NCBI RefSeq assembly: GCF_012290005.1
Contig: NZ_JAAXMS010000006.1
Coordinates: forward strand, 372,001 to 436,000
Length of the DNA stretch: 64,000 nt
Direction: 5' to 3'
Origin: Crateriforma spongiae
GTDB taxonomy: Bacteria > Planctomycetota > Planctomycetia > Pirellulales > Pirellulaceae
The notes under the pieces are model-generated. The model was not told where the DNA came from. It saw nothing but the letters and a program-made list of their open reading frames with translations, and did no database searches. The translations under genes and the position numbers were made by a program. Shown one piece after another: positions 37,991 to 47,406 of this stretch; position 1 is the stretch's first letter, and each line of letters opens with the position of its first letter.

Positions 37991-38944
37991 ATGAAGAACC
38001 AAGCCCTTCCGGATCGTGCGTTTTCTTTTCTAGCCGCTTTGACGATTGGATTTTTCGGTTCGCTGCAAGCGCAGGAATCCGACCAAGCCACTGCGGAGAG
38101 TTCCGCCGCGCGAGACGAAACCGGTCAAGTCGACCGTGAGGACATTCACCACACGATGGAGCATTTTGTCAAAGCGTTCGAGTCCCGGGATGCGGATGCC
38201 CTTGCCAGCTTCTTCACGGTCCAGTGTGAGTTTGAAAACGTCGAGGGAATGAAGGTACGGGGACGGGCAGCACTCAATGATGCCTTCGCCAATTTCTTTG
38301 CTCAAACTCCCGAGGTCAGTGCGAAAGTCACCTCCGAGTCGCTCAGATTTTTGTCACGTGGCACCGCAATTGATGAGGGCGTAGTCAAGATCCAAAGGGG
38401 CCCGGCCGCTAGCCAGACAGAGGCGAACTACAGCGCTTTACTGGTGCGTGACGGTGAAGCCTGGCGGATCGCGAGTTTTCAAGAATCACCCAAGACCGAT
38501 GAACCCACGATCGATGATTTGGAGTGGTTGATTGGCAAGTGGACGTCGAGAGCTGACACGGGCGCGATGATTCGGACAACCTATCAATGGTTGCCTGGTC
38601 GCCGCTTTATCAAGTCGCAGTTCTCAATCGACGATGCGGAGCTCTCATTCGCTGGTGCTCAAATCATCGGAGTCGATCCTGCGACCGGAATGCTGCATTC
38701 ATGGACGTACGAGTCGGATGGTGGGATCGGTGAAGCTGACTGGTATCCCGATGACAACCACTGGTCACTCGACGCGGTCGGAACGTTGGCAGACGGAAGA
38801 ACGCTAGCTGAACTGAATATTCTGCGGCGGATCGACAACGATACGTTTACGTGGCAGTCCACCAATCGTGAACTTGATGGAGAATCGTTATCTGATCTGG
38901 CACCGGTGAAGGTCGTTCGAGTCAGAGAAGCAGTTTCCGAATGA
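37991..38944 (+). CDS. Exported SnoaL/DUF4440-like protein
   Basis: 317 residues from the ATG at 37991, with GGAG ten bases upstream and a signal peptide (DRAFSFLAALTIGFFGSLQAQ). An NTF2-like domain of the SgcJ/EcaC type follows (about 45-170: HTMEHFVKAFESRDADALASFFTVQCEFENVEGMKVRGRAAL...; VRDGEAWRIASFQES). The second half (about 175-317; DDLEWLIGKWTSRADTG, TYQWLPGRRFIKSQFSI) looks like a lipocalin-type beta domain of the kind found in DUF1579-like proteins. Two small-molecule-binding folds in an exported protein; ligand unknown. First of four rightward exported-protein genes. Confidence 0.8.
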   Translation: MKNQALPDRAFSFLAALTIGFFGSLQAQESDQATAESSAARDETGQVDREDIHHTMEHFVKAFESRDADALASFFTVQCEFENVEGMKVRGRAALNDAFANFFAQTPEVSAKVTSESLRFLSRGTAIDEGVVKIQRGPAASQTEANYSALLVRDGEAWRIASFQESPKTDEPTIDDLEWLIGKWTSRADTGAMIRTTYQWLPGRRFIKSQFSIDDAELSFAGAQIIGVDPATGMLHSWTYESDGGIGEADWYPDDNHWSLDAVGTLADGRTLAELNILRRIDNDTFTWQSTNRELDGESLSDLAPVKVVRVREAVSE

Positions 38945-38983
38945 GTCTGCGACACGCGATTTTGATCCGAAGTGAGCCCAATC

Positions 38984-40516
38984 ATGAGTTTTAGGTCGAT
39001 TCTTCTTGTTTCCATGATCGTTGGCATGCTCTGGCCGGGGCCCTGTTTGCAAGCGCAGCGGGGAGGGCGTGGCGGCAGCGGTGGGCGAGGCGGGGCCGAA
39101 CGCGGCGGTGGAAGCCAACGTGGTGGATCGCGAGGTGGGAGCGGTCAGAGTGGTGGCGGTATGCAACGCGGTGAGCGTGGCGGAAGCTCCGGAAGTTTCG
39201 GAGGCTTCGGTAGCGGATTTGGAGGCCGGGGCGGAAGCAGCAGCCTAGGCGGATCTAGCGGGCAATCGCAGCAGGACCGGAGAGGCTTTGGGCGCGGATC
39301 GCAACAAGGAAGTGGCAGAGGATCCGGTGGTGCCCAGCTCGGTGGCGGGAGCCAGTTCGGTGGTCGTGGCCAGCAGCGGAGCGGTGGAGGATTTGGGGCT
39401 CGCTCTGGGGGCGCTGACTCCGGTCGATTCACCGGTCCGCAACGGGGCGGTTTCAATGGACGAGGCGACCAAAGGGAAACATCGTCTGCGGTTTCGTCGG
39501 GTAGATCAGGGCGTAGCGGCGGATTCGGCGCCGGGCTTCCATCGAATCGATTCGGCGGAGAATCTGAAGTGGGCAGGCCATCTATTGGTCCCTTCGGCAA
39601 TCAGTCCGGATCCGACGTGTCCGACCGTGGCTCTGGACGCGGATTCTCACGAGATCAAGCGGCGAAGGATCTACCCGAGAGATTGCAGTCGCGACTGGGC
39701 GGCGGCGGAGTTGGCGGGCCGGCGAGTGGCATTGGTGTTCGCCCGGGAGCAGGAGCCGGTGGCGCGGGTGGACCGGCCAGCGGTGTTGGTGTTCGCCCGG
39801 GGGCCGGAGCGGGGCCCGCCGGAGCGCCGAGCGGCTTTGGTGAAGGAACACGCTATGTCACGGCGAACTCCCTGTCGGCACAGGGAGCGGCCGTTCGCAG
39901 TCAAGCGTCTCGCTACGGGGCGTATTCAGTGGCGACTTTCCGGGGGCACCCCGACGCCTGGGTGCCGATCAACGTCGTCACCTCCTCGCTCTACACGCAC
40001 CCCGGCTATCGAAATCTCGCCGTCGGTCTGGGACTGAGTCAACAACCGATCGCATACGACTACGGAGGCAATGTCGTCGTTCAGCAAGATACTGTTTATG
40101 CCAATGGCAACGTATCTGGGACGACGCAGGAGTATGCGGCACAAGCGGCTCGGATTGCCGAAACTGGACAGAGTGCTGAACCAAACGGGGATACAAAGTG
40201 GTTGCCGCTTGGCGTCTTTGCGCTGGTCGAAGCAAACGATTCGACGTCAGATAACATCTTTGAAATTGCTGTTAGCCAAAAGGGAATCATCCGCGGTAAT
40301 TACCACAATCGACGCACCGACGAGATCGAGCCTCTTTCCGGAGCAGTCGACAAAGAAACCCAGCGGGCAGCTTGGACGATTGGTGGCGATCAAACGCCGA
40401 TCTACGAAAGCGGCATCGCCAACCTCACCAAAGACGAAACGCCACTGCTGGTGCATCTCGGCGAAGGGCAAACACGGCAAGTCGCACTCGTGAGGTTGCA
40501 ACAACCCGACCAGTAG
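38984..40516 (+). CDS. Exported Gly-rich protein
   Basis: 510 residues from the ATG at 38984; signal peptide FRSILLVSMIVGMLWPGPCLQAQ. Residues 27-300 are extremely rich in Gly, Arg, Ser and Gln (RGGRGGSGG and GGSQRGGS types) and include two near-identical 18-residue units GGPASGIGVRPGAGAG. The last 200 residues form a normal globular domain (SRYGAYSVATFRGHPDAWVP..., KWLPLGVFALVEANDSTSDNIFEIAVSQKGIIRGNYHN...) seen in planctomycete proteins sometimes named mu-protocadherin-like; function unknown. The Gly/Arg-rich part is probably disordered and may bind nucleic acid or polyanions outside the cell. Confidence 0.78.
   Translation: MSFRSILLVSMIVGMLWPGPCLQAQRGGRGGSGGRGGAERGGGSQRGGSRGGSGQSGGGMQRGERGGSSGSFGGFGSGFGGRGGSSSLGGSSGQSQQDRRGFGRGSQQGSGRGSGGAQLGGGSQFGGRGQQRSGGGFGARSGGADSGRFTGPQRGGFNGRGDQRETSSAVSSGRSGRSGGFGAGLPSNRFGGESEVGRPSIGPFGNQSGSDVSDRGSGRGFSRDQAAKDLPERLQSRLGGGGVGGPASGIGVRPGAGAGGAGGPASGVGVRPGAGAGPAGAPSGFGEGTRYVTANSLSAQGAAVRSQASRYGAYSVATFRGHPDAWVPINVVTSSLYTHPGYRNLAVGLGLSQQPIAYDYGGNVVVQQDTVYANGNVSGTTQEYAAQAARIAETGQSAEPNGDTKWLPLGVFALVEANDSTSDNIFEIAVSQKGIIRGNYHNRRTDEIEPLSGAVDKETQRAAWTIGGDQTPIYESGIANLTKDETPLLVHLGEGQTRQVALVRLQQPDQ
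39715..39815. repeat. 54-bp tandem duplication in the Gly-rich gene
   Basis: Two units encoding GGPASG(I/V)GVRPGAGAG. The DNA copies differ at several third positions, so the duplication is not very recent. Confidence 0.8.
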
Positions 40517-40569
40517 CATTCAAGCCCGGTAGTATCCAGATTCATTGCAATCGGAAATCCATCGTTACC

Positions 40570-43491
40570 ATGTGCATTACTTCCCCGGCCCCAAGTATGA
40601 CTTCATCGGAGAAGGCATCTTTTTCCACGCGATTGAAAGCGAGTGGTGAGCGACCCGCGACGGTATCGAAAATTTTAATGCTTTTCTCGCTTGGTTTGGC
40701 GATTCTGGGATGCCCGCTCGATCGATGCTCAGCGCAGATTGCTCTTGACCCAGCTGAGATTCGCAATTTGTCGGAGCAGGCGTTTATCTATGGCTACCCG
40801 ATCGTGGCCGGTTATGGGGTGATGCACCAATACGCCATTGATCGATCGGCCGCTGAATACAAGGCGCCCTTCAACACGCTTTACAACACGGCTCGAGTCT
40901 ACACACCTGCCGACACGGCCGTGGTGACCCCCAACAGCGACACGCCGTACTCGTTTGTCTGGGCGGATTTGCGTGCCGAGCCACTCGTGTTTCACGTACC
41001 CCAAATCGAAGACGGTCGGTATTACTCGGTCCAACTTGTGGATCTTTACACGTTCAATTTCGGATATGTCGGGACGCGCACCACGGGGAATCAAGCCGGC
41101 ACCTACATGATCGCCGGGCCAGGATGGAAAGGCCAGAAGCCTGATGGAGTTGATCAGCTATACCGTTGTGAGACGGATTTTTGCTTTGCGATTTTCCGCA
41201 CGCAATTGTTCGGTCCCGAAGACCTGGAAAATGTCAAACAAGTCCAGTCCGGTTATCACGTGGAAACGCTGTCCGCGTTTCTGGGTCAGCAAGCACCACC
41301 GGCAGCTCCCGAAATCGAGTGGCCGAAGTACGACCAAGCGACGGCGACGACCAATCCGTTCCGCTATCTCAATTTCATGCTGCAGTTTTGCCCGAAGACG
41401 GAAGCCACAGAAAACGAGAAAGTCCTGCGGGAGCAATTTGCAAAGATTGGAGTTGAAGCAGGTGCGCCATATTCCCTCGATCCGTTGTCGGAAGAAGAAC
41501 GAACGGCCATCAAGCAGGGGCAGGAGGCGGCGCTGGCGAAGATCAAACAGCAGGTCGAAAACGTAGGCAGGTCGCGTTCCGGCTGGCGACTGGGCTCGGC
41601 GGCCGGCGATCGTCATTTTTTTGATGGCGACTGGTTACTGAGGGCAGCCGGGGCCATGGCCGGGATTTATGGTAACTCGCAATCAGAAGCGTTCTATCCA
41701 TTTCTTGTCCAGGACAGCAAAGGCAACAAACCCAACGGTCGCCTGCACGACTACACGATGACTTTCCCAGCTGGTGGATTACCTCCGGTCAACGCCTTTT
41801 GGTCCGTAACGATGTATGATGCAAGGACGCAGTATCTGGTTGAAAATCCGATCGATCGCTACCTCGTCAATTCGCCCATGCTGGACCAGATGCGGAAAAA
41901 TGATGATGGTTCCCTTACGATTTATATTCAGAGAGATTCGCCAGGCAAAGAATATGCGTCCAACTGGTTGCCGGCGCCGGATGGACCGATTTTTCTCGTG
42001 ATGCGTCTGTACTGGCCGAAGCACGAGTCTCTGGATGGGACATGGAATCCGCCTCCGCTCGTGCCGGTGAGCGATAATCCAAAGGCTGCAATTCAGCACC
42101 ATCGGCGATTGCGTTTCGGCGATAAGTCTCTCGAGAACATCGTTCGCACGGACGAAAGATACGGCCACGACGATTTGTTCCAGGGGCCCAGAGGATGGGC
42201 TTATTGGAATAGTCTCCAAAATCCGCGACCGATTCAAAATCCGAATCTTTGGCCGGATACACAATCGACCTATTTCATCGGACGGTTTGAGCTACCGGGC
42301 GGCAGTCGTCTGACGATTCCGATAAGTTTCCCCCGCGCGCGGTATTTTCAGTTCGCCCTGTACAAGAGCCAAAACAACACGTTTGTGTCGATTGGTGAAT
42401 CTCTCACGGGCGCGGACATTGTGCCTGACCACGGTTCGATCAATCCGTTTCGGGTGGGAGCGAACCGGAGAGCCAGCAATCGAAAATGCACGTTAAGAAT
42501 TGTCGCCGAGGACGCACCCGGCGCGCAGACGGAACGCGAAGCCAACACCATGTATGTCGGCGAAGACGGCGGGCTATTTCAAAGCGTGATCCGCATCTAC
42601 TTGCCTGATCAAGGCTGGGACGGAGCGGGCTGGGCACCGTCGAGCTCTTCCCATTGTAGCAATGCTTTTGAATATCGAGGGGCATTGGCGGACGGAACCT
42701 CATTGACGAAAACGGACATTGTTGATCGGTTTGCGCGGCCCATCGCGGGGGCGACGGAAGCACCGATCGCTGCAGAACAATGGATCTCGTTGGTTAACGA
42801 CAGCACAAACGATCCGGCGCTCGATCCGGAGACCGCTCCGGCACGCGCGGAACCGAAATGGGAAAAGTATTGGGGAATTCCTTATTCGATCCTAGGAGCG
42901 TTTAAGTCGCCCCAGGCTCGTGCCAAGATTCCTTTCGGGGGCGCAATCGACGGCGGTGGAGACCCGAGCACTCAGTACTTCCTGACGCTACTGAACAGAA
43001 AATTTGGGCCGGTCTACGTCATGCAAGGAAAGATGCCGAGTTTCCCCGACACCTACGCCGGAGCGGACGGGAAGGGACGCATCCTCATGCCCGAGGCACA
43101 AACCCAGTATTGGTCTCTGGTTAGCTGCGAAGCTGCTCCGTCGGGACAAATCGTTGATGGTCTTGCTGACATGCAGGTCCCGCTCGACGAAAACCGCAAT
43201 TACACGATCGTCTATAGCCGACTGGAAGACCGCCCCAAGAACGCCACGCCTGAAAATGGCGTCGCCTGGATCGAATGGAGTCCTCGTGGTGAAGGATTGG
43301 ATCATCCGCACAATCGCGAAGACTTCGGCATGTTGATGCTTCGAATCATGAAGACCAACCCGCAATGGAGTCAGCGGCCGGACCTTGTCACGAAACCTGG
43401 CATGGAAGAACAGGTCATGGGCGAGTATCTACCCCGTGGATACTACACGGATCGATCGACATTCGAAACGAGTGGACCCAAGATCAAGTAG
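40570..43491 (+). CDS. Exported DUF1254/DUF1214 protein with a long C-terminal extension
   Basis: 973 residues from the ATG at 40570; upstream frame overlaps the previous gene. Signal sequence SKILMLFSLGLAILGCPLDRCSAQ. DUF1254 (about 60-190): AEIRNLSEQAFIYGYPIVAGYGVMHQ, NTLYNTARVYTPADTAVVTPNSDTPYSF. DUF1214 (about 395-500): AGGLPPVNAFWSVTMYDARTQYLVENP, NWLPAPDGPIFLVMRLYWP. That is a complete standard protein of about 500 residues; another 460 residues follow with a beta-rich domain (YFIGRFELPGGSRLTIPISFPRARYFQFALYK) and no recognised family. Function of the DUF1254/1214 family is unknown. Confidence 0.85.
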   Translation: MCITSPAPSMTSSEKASFSTRLKASGERPATVSKILMLFSLGLAILGCPLDRCSAQIALDPAEIRNLSEQAFIYGYPIVAGYGVMHQYAIDRSAAEYKAPFNTLYNTARVYTPADTAVVTPNSDTPYSFVWADLRAEPLVFHVPQIEDGRYYSVQLVDLYTFNFGYVGTRTTGNQAGTYMIAGPGWKGQKPDGVDQLYRCETDFCFAIFRTQLFGPEDLENVKQVQSGYHVETLSAFLGQQAPPAAPEIEWPKYDQATATTNPFRYLNFMLQFCPKTEATENEKVLREQFAKIGVEAGAPYSLDPLSEEERTAIKQGQEAALAKIKQQVENVGRSRSGWRLGSAAGDRHFFDGDWLLRAAGAMAGIYGNSQSEAFYPFLVQDSKGNKPNGRLHDYTMTFPAGGLPPVNAFWSVTMYDARTQYLVENPIDRYLVNSPMLDQMRKNDDGSLTIYIQRDSPGKEYASNWLPAPDGPIFLVMRLYWPKHESLDGTWNPPPLVPVSDNPKAAIQHHRRLRFGDKSLENIVRTDERYGHDDLFQGPRGWAYWNSLQNPRPIQNPNLWPDTQSTYFIGRFELPGGSRLTIPISFPRARYFQFALYKSQNNTFVSIGESLTGADIVPDHGSINPFRVGANRRASNRKCTLRIVAEDAPGAQTEREANTMYVGEDGGLFQSVIRIYLPDQGWDGAGWAPSSSSHCSNAFEYRGALADGTSLTKTDIVDRFARPIAGATEAPIAAEQWISLVNDSTNDPALDPETAPARAEPKWEKYWGIPYSILGAFKSPQARAKIPFGGAIDGGGDPSTQYFLTLLNRKFGPVYVMQGKMPSFPDTYAGADGKGRILMPEAQTQYWSLVSCEAAPSGQIVDGLADMQVPLDENRNYTIVYSRLEDRPKNATPENGVAWIEWSPRGEGLDHPHNREDFGMLMLRIMKTNPQWSQRPDLVTKPGMEEQVMGEYLPRGYYTDRSTFETSGPKIK

Positions 43492-43519
43492 AGCCATCAC
43501 CCGCGAGAGAATTTAAGAA

Positions 43520-45112
43520 ATGTCGTTCAAACCAATCTACGTTTACTCATTGTTCTCGATGATTCTGCTCATCTGGATGGGAAACCCGTTGTCGGCGCAA
43601 CGGAGTGCCGGGCAACAGGATCAAATCTCAGATCTTTCAGCGGCGAATGGTCCGTTCCCGGGCGACCTCAGTCTCTATCAGCACGAACTCGAGATTTCGA
43701 AAAATACAACCTCGCCTGGATACTATCCATCCTTGAACGCCGCCGAGATATCGGGCGCTCAACGCAGCGGCTTCTTTCCGGGGGCATCGTTTACCGGTTC
43801 CTTTGAAGGCCCCAACCAAGTCTTTGCGTGGCGGAGCGCGGACAAGTATCAAGGCCTAACCTACATCTGCAATCGCGAGCCCGGTGAACTGTATCTTGTC
43901 GGCGGTGACTATCCGCCACCAACCGGTTTGATGCCGGCTGGTCCCTATCTTGCCAAAGCCGATGCCACGACCGGCAAAGAGATCTGGAGGACGTACGTTG
44001 ATAACGCCAATGTCTCTGGGCGTTGGATTGGTAACGGCAATCTGAACATTATGGAAGACGGAAACATACGCTTCTCGTGGTCGAATCAGATCGTGTTGAT
44101 CGATGGCGACAGTGGCCGGATCCTCAAGCACAACACACTGCCCTCCGGTAAAGCACCGGCGGGAGATGTCAATTACAAGCACCTCACGATTGCTCCCGAC
44201 CGCACCTTGCTTTTGAAGTGCCAAACTCGACCGACGGGCGAAAAGTCGCAAGGGACAATGGCGATCTTCAAGGGCTTGGCGAAAGGGCTCAAGCAGCCGA
44301 ATTCACATCTTGTTGCCGTCCATCCGGACACGCTGGACGTTCTCGACGAGACACCGCTTCCCGAACCGGCCTCAGCGCCTCATATCGTCACGATGCATGA
44401 TGGCAAGATCGCGACGTACATCCCGGTCGACAGTGGCATCCTTCGATATTTCTGGAATCCCGAAAAGCAGCAACTCTCTAAAGACGATGGCTGGCTGATG
44501 ACCGCCCAGCAAGAAGGCCAATCAGCATCAACCGCAGCGACGCTGATCGGAGACTGGGTCGCCGTCCAGACAAACGGAGCGGGCTCGTTTGATTCGGCAT
44601 CGAGCATCGTCGTTGCTCACCGGAACGACGCTAACAAAAAACATACTATTTTCCCCTTTGGTGATCTGAATCAGGGGGAATGGAGTTTCGCGCCGCCGAA
44701 AGCGGGCGTTGACCCTGAGAACAACATGATCTATTCCGCGGATGCCGGCGTCGGAAAAGTCGCTGGAATTGAAGTTGATCCGGAGTCAGGTGAACTGTCT
44801 GTCGCATTTGTGGTTGACGATCGCACGACCACATTCCAGCCGACGATTGGGCCGAAAGACAAACGGGTCTTGCTGCTGACCAACATCAAAATGAATGATC
44901 CGCAGCAACCTATGATGCAGGCCATGTTCTCCGCAAACTACAAAGAACAGCTGACTTGGAGAGAAGCGTCGTCCGGTAGGATTCTTGCCGAATCCGATTT
45001 TTTTGAACCGCTGACGATCAATTCACTGACAACTCCCGGTTTTGGCGGCCGAGTCTATTTCCCCACGATCAACGACTACATCATGTTTCAGGTGCTTCCA
45101 GTTTCTCGTTGA
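43520..45112 (+). CDS. Exported PQQ-like beta-propeller protein
   Basis: 530 residues, 28 bases after the DUF1254 gene with GAGAG nine bases before the ATG. Signal peptide FSMILLIWMGNPLSAQ. Repeats such as YLAKADATTGKEIWRTYVDN, IVLIDGDSGRILKHNTL, HLVAVHPDTLDVLDE and VAGIEVDPESGELSVAFV have the A-x-D-x-x-T-G-x-x-x-W outer-strand pattern of PQQ-type quinoprotein propellers. No clear PQQ-binding Cys-Cys or metal ligands, so probably a binding scaffold. Probably cotranscribed with the DUF1254 protein. Confidence 0.8.
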   Translation: MSFKPIYVYSLFSMILLIWMGNPLSAQRSAGQQDQISDLSAANGPFPGDLSLYQHELEISKNTTSPGYYPSLNAAEISGAQRSGFFPGASFTGSFEGPNQVFAWRSADKYQGLTYICNREPGELYLVGGDYPPPTGLMPAGPYLAKADATTGKEIWRTYVDNANVSGRWIGNGNLNIMEDGNIRFSWSNQIVLIDGDSGRILKHNTLPSGKAPAGDVNYKHLTIAPDRTLLLKCQTRPTGEKSQGTMAIFKGLAKGLKQPNSHLVAVHPDTLDVLDETPLPEPASAPHIVTMHDGKIATYIPVDSGILRYFWNPEKQQLSKDDGWLMTAQQEGQSASTAATLIGDWVAVQTNGAGSFDSASSIVVAHRNDANKKHTIFPFGDLNQGEWSFAPPKAGVDPENNMIYSADAGVGKVAGIEVDPESGELSVAFVVDDRTTTFQPTIGPKDKRVLLLTNIKMNDPQQPMMQAMFSANYKEQLTWREASSGRILAESDFFEPLTINSLTTPGFGGRVYFPTINDYIMFQVLPVSR

Positions 45113-45366
45113 CCAGATCGACCGTTCCATCCCCATTCGACGACGCGGTGGGCAAGCGAATGTCCTCTTCGCAGGAGGCGATGTCGTCGGGTCAGAACTT
45201 TGCTTTGAGTCTTGTAACGGCACAGGCTTTGAAAGTGTTGCTTTGGAATTCGATTTTTGGAATTGAAGTGGTAATCCGACGCGTGAGCGAGGCAAATTGA
45301 ATCGCCCCCGTCAATCCCTCTGACGCATCGGGTTATCAATGAGATCTGGCGATTGTTTTCGAACGC
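45113..45366. other. Non-coding stretch after the PQQ-like gene
   Basis: About 250 bases with no recognised gene, between the island-like exported-protein genes and a pirin fragment. Confidence 0.4.
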
Positions 45367-45687
45367 TTATGCCCTATCAGTTAGCATAAGTTCTGCGTCC
45401 TCGGTCGCGATGATCGATACTGAGTCTTCGCTGAATGCTCGCTGCTTATAACTCGGTGCAATGTTGCTGGCGCGGGGCCCGAAGGCTTTTCCGGGCGCGG
45501 CGCGGTCTTCGTTCATCACTCGCAAGCGGCGAAAACCCCGATGCTGTGAGGCGCGGTCACCGCCGAACGAAAACGTGTGATTGGTGTGCAGGCACCCATG
45601 GTCGGGATAGCCACGGTTTTCTGCTTTGCGAACGGAACAACACTGGTCATCTCTCGATGGTTTGTGGCTCAAAACCAAACTCGACAC
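45367..45687 (-). pseudogene. Pirin-family gene with its centre deleted
   Basis: A 106-codon leftward frame (GTG start). Residues 18-65 follow the pirin N-terminus closely: VRKAENRGYPDHG, then HTFSFGGDRASQHRGFRRLRV and NEDRAAPGKAFG. The expected GTHPHRDMEI metal-binding motif and the whole central bicupin are missing. The last 20 residues, SVSIIATEDAELMLTDRA, match the usual C-terminal end (LxLTAxxDAELLLFDL). Full-length relatives have about 230 residues. The conserved Trp/Asp/Tyr of HGWLDTYHTFSF have become Cys/His/Asn, so it is degenerating as well as shortened. Confidence 0.72.
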
Positions 45688-45780
45688 AGTGTCGGAAGCA
45701 GCGATTAAAATTCGGCTTCAAGAGTCACCACGTGTCACGCGGATGATTGATGCCGCGTTTCTTTGAAAAAGTCTTCCTCC

Positions 45781-47157
45781 ATGATTCGTTGTTCACGTTT
45801 GCCGTTATTGTTCTGTTCCGTCTGGATGGCAGTCGCCTTAGGGTTTGCGCAGGCCAAAGCACAGGAGGCGGCCAGGCCGGCCGATCCGGCAGCGGCGACT
45901 TACCAGTATGAAGCCAAGCCAAACGACGTCGCGTTCGAAAAGCTGAATCCGCGGTTGGCACCGCCGCCACCGGCAAAGCTGTTGCTGGAAAAGGGCGATT
46001 TGTTGGCGATCGCGGGGGATTCCATCACCGAGCAACGCATGTATTCGCGTCTGATCGAGACCTATTTGATCGCCTGCATGCCTGAAATGGAAATCGAAGT
46101 CCGGCAGTACGGCTGGAGCGGTGAAAAGACCGACGGTTTTTTGCGTCGGATGGACAACGATTGTCTGCGATTTCAACCCGACGTCGTCACACTTAGTTAT
46201 GGCATGAACGATGCAAGGTATCGGCCATACGACGTGACCAACGGGCGATGGTACGCGGACCACTATCGGCAAATCGTTCGCAAGTGTCAGGCGGCGGGTG
46301 CGGAGGTTGTCGTCGGATCACCGGGGTGCAGCGGCAAGATCGCGACATGGGTCAAGAGTCGATCAGGCACTCTGGATGAACACAACCAGCATTTGTGTGC
46401 GCTTCGGGACATTGCCATTGATGTCGCCGAACAACAGCACGTCGCGTTTGCCGATGTCTTTTGGCCGATGTATCAAGCCAAAGTGTTTGCGCCGGGACGC
46501 TACCCCGGGCAAGGTTGGCGACCTTATGAAATGTGTGGCCGCGACGGCATCCACCCGGATTGGGCGGGACATGCGATCATGGCTTACGCCTATTTGCGTG
46601 CTTTGGGTATCGACGGCGATTTGGGACGCATTCACGTCGACATGTCGGCGGACACGGCAACGGCTGAGGGCGGTCATGAAGTCGTGTCGATGAAACAGGG
46701 CGAAGTGTCTTTGATCAGCCACCGTTATCCGTTCTGCGCCGACGGCCCGGTCGATCGCGACGATTCGGTGCGATCGGGGATGACGTTCGTTCCCTTTGAC
46801 GATGACTTGAATCGATTGATGTTGACGGTGTCGGGATTGTCGGGGATCGCGACGGTCACGTGGGGGAATCAGTCGCACACCTATTCACCTGCTCAGTTGA
46901 CCGCCGGTGTGAACCTGGCCGCCGAATTCACCGACAACCCGTTTGTCGACGCGTTTGAAGATGTCAGCCAAGCGGTGGCCGAGAAGCAGGCCTTTGAAAC
47001 TCACCAGATCAAGAAGGTGTTTCACGGCCAATCGGGTCAGAAGAATATGGAGAAAGCCGTTCGTGAAACGGAACAGCAACGTGCACCGTTGGCTCAGGCC
47101 GTTCGTCAGGCGGTCCGGCCCGTCCGACACGTGATTCGAATTCACACGAAGGGTTGA
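45781..47157 (+). CDS. Exported SGNH/GDSL-type hydrolase
   Basis: 458 residues from the ATG at 45781 (a TTG six codons earlier is possible); signal peptide RLPLLFCSVWMAVALGFAQAKAQ. All four SGNH blocks are present: IAGDSITEQRMY (Ser), QYGWSGEKTDGFL (Gly), LSYGMNDARYRPY (Asn) and DGIHPDWAGHAIM (Asp-His). The C-terminal 160 residues form an extra domain. Likely an esterase on acetylated polysaccharide or a similar exported substrate, fitting the sulfatases and glycoside-hydrolase-like protein in the window. Confidence 0.9.
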   Translation: MIRCSRLPLLFCSVWMAVALGFAQAKAQEAARPADPAAATYQYEAKPNDVAFEKLNPRLAPPPPAKLLLEKGDLLAIAGDSITEQRMYSRLIETYLIACMPEMEIEVRQYGWSGEKTDGFLRRMDNDCLRFQPDVVTLSYGMNDARYRPYDVTNGRWYADHYRQIVRKCQAAGAEVVVGSPGCSGKIATWVKSRSGTLDEHNQHLCALRDIAIDVAEQQHVAFADVFWPMYQAKVFAPGRYPGQGWRPYEMCGRDGIHPDWAGHAIMAYAYLRALGIDGDLGRIHVDMSADTATAEGGHEVVSMKQGEVSLISHRYPFCADGPVDRDDSVRSGMTFVPFDDDLNRLMLTVSGLSGIATVTWGNQSHTYSPAQLTAGVNLAAEFTDNPFVDAFEDVSQAVAEKQAFETHQIKKVFHGQSGQKNMEKAVRETEQQRAPLAQAVRQAVRPVRHVIRIHTKG

Positions 47158-47406
47158 TCGATGCCGTAGAGTCCCACTGAAGATCACCTGTCAGGTTTTC
47201 CCTTGAGAGTGAAGCGATGGCCGACCTCACGCCACCGTCGACTTTCCAACGACATGCTTGGCGGATGTCGACTCGTCGGTGGCTATTGCAATCGATAGGC
47301 CCGCCGCTGATTCGCGAAACCTGCGACTGGGGATCGGGTTTTAAACCAGCAGGGTTTGATTGAAACAATGCTGACGCACGGCAAACGATCATCAATGGGG
47401 ACGAAT

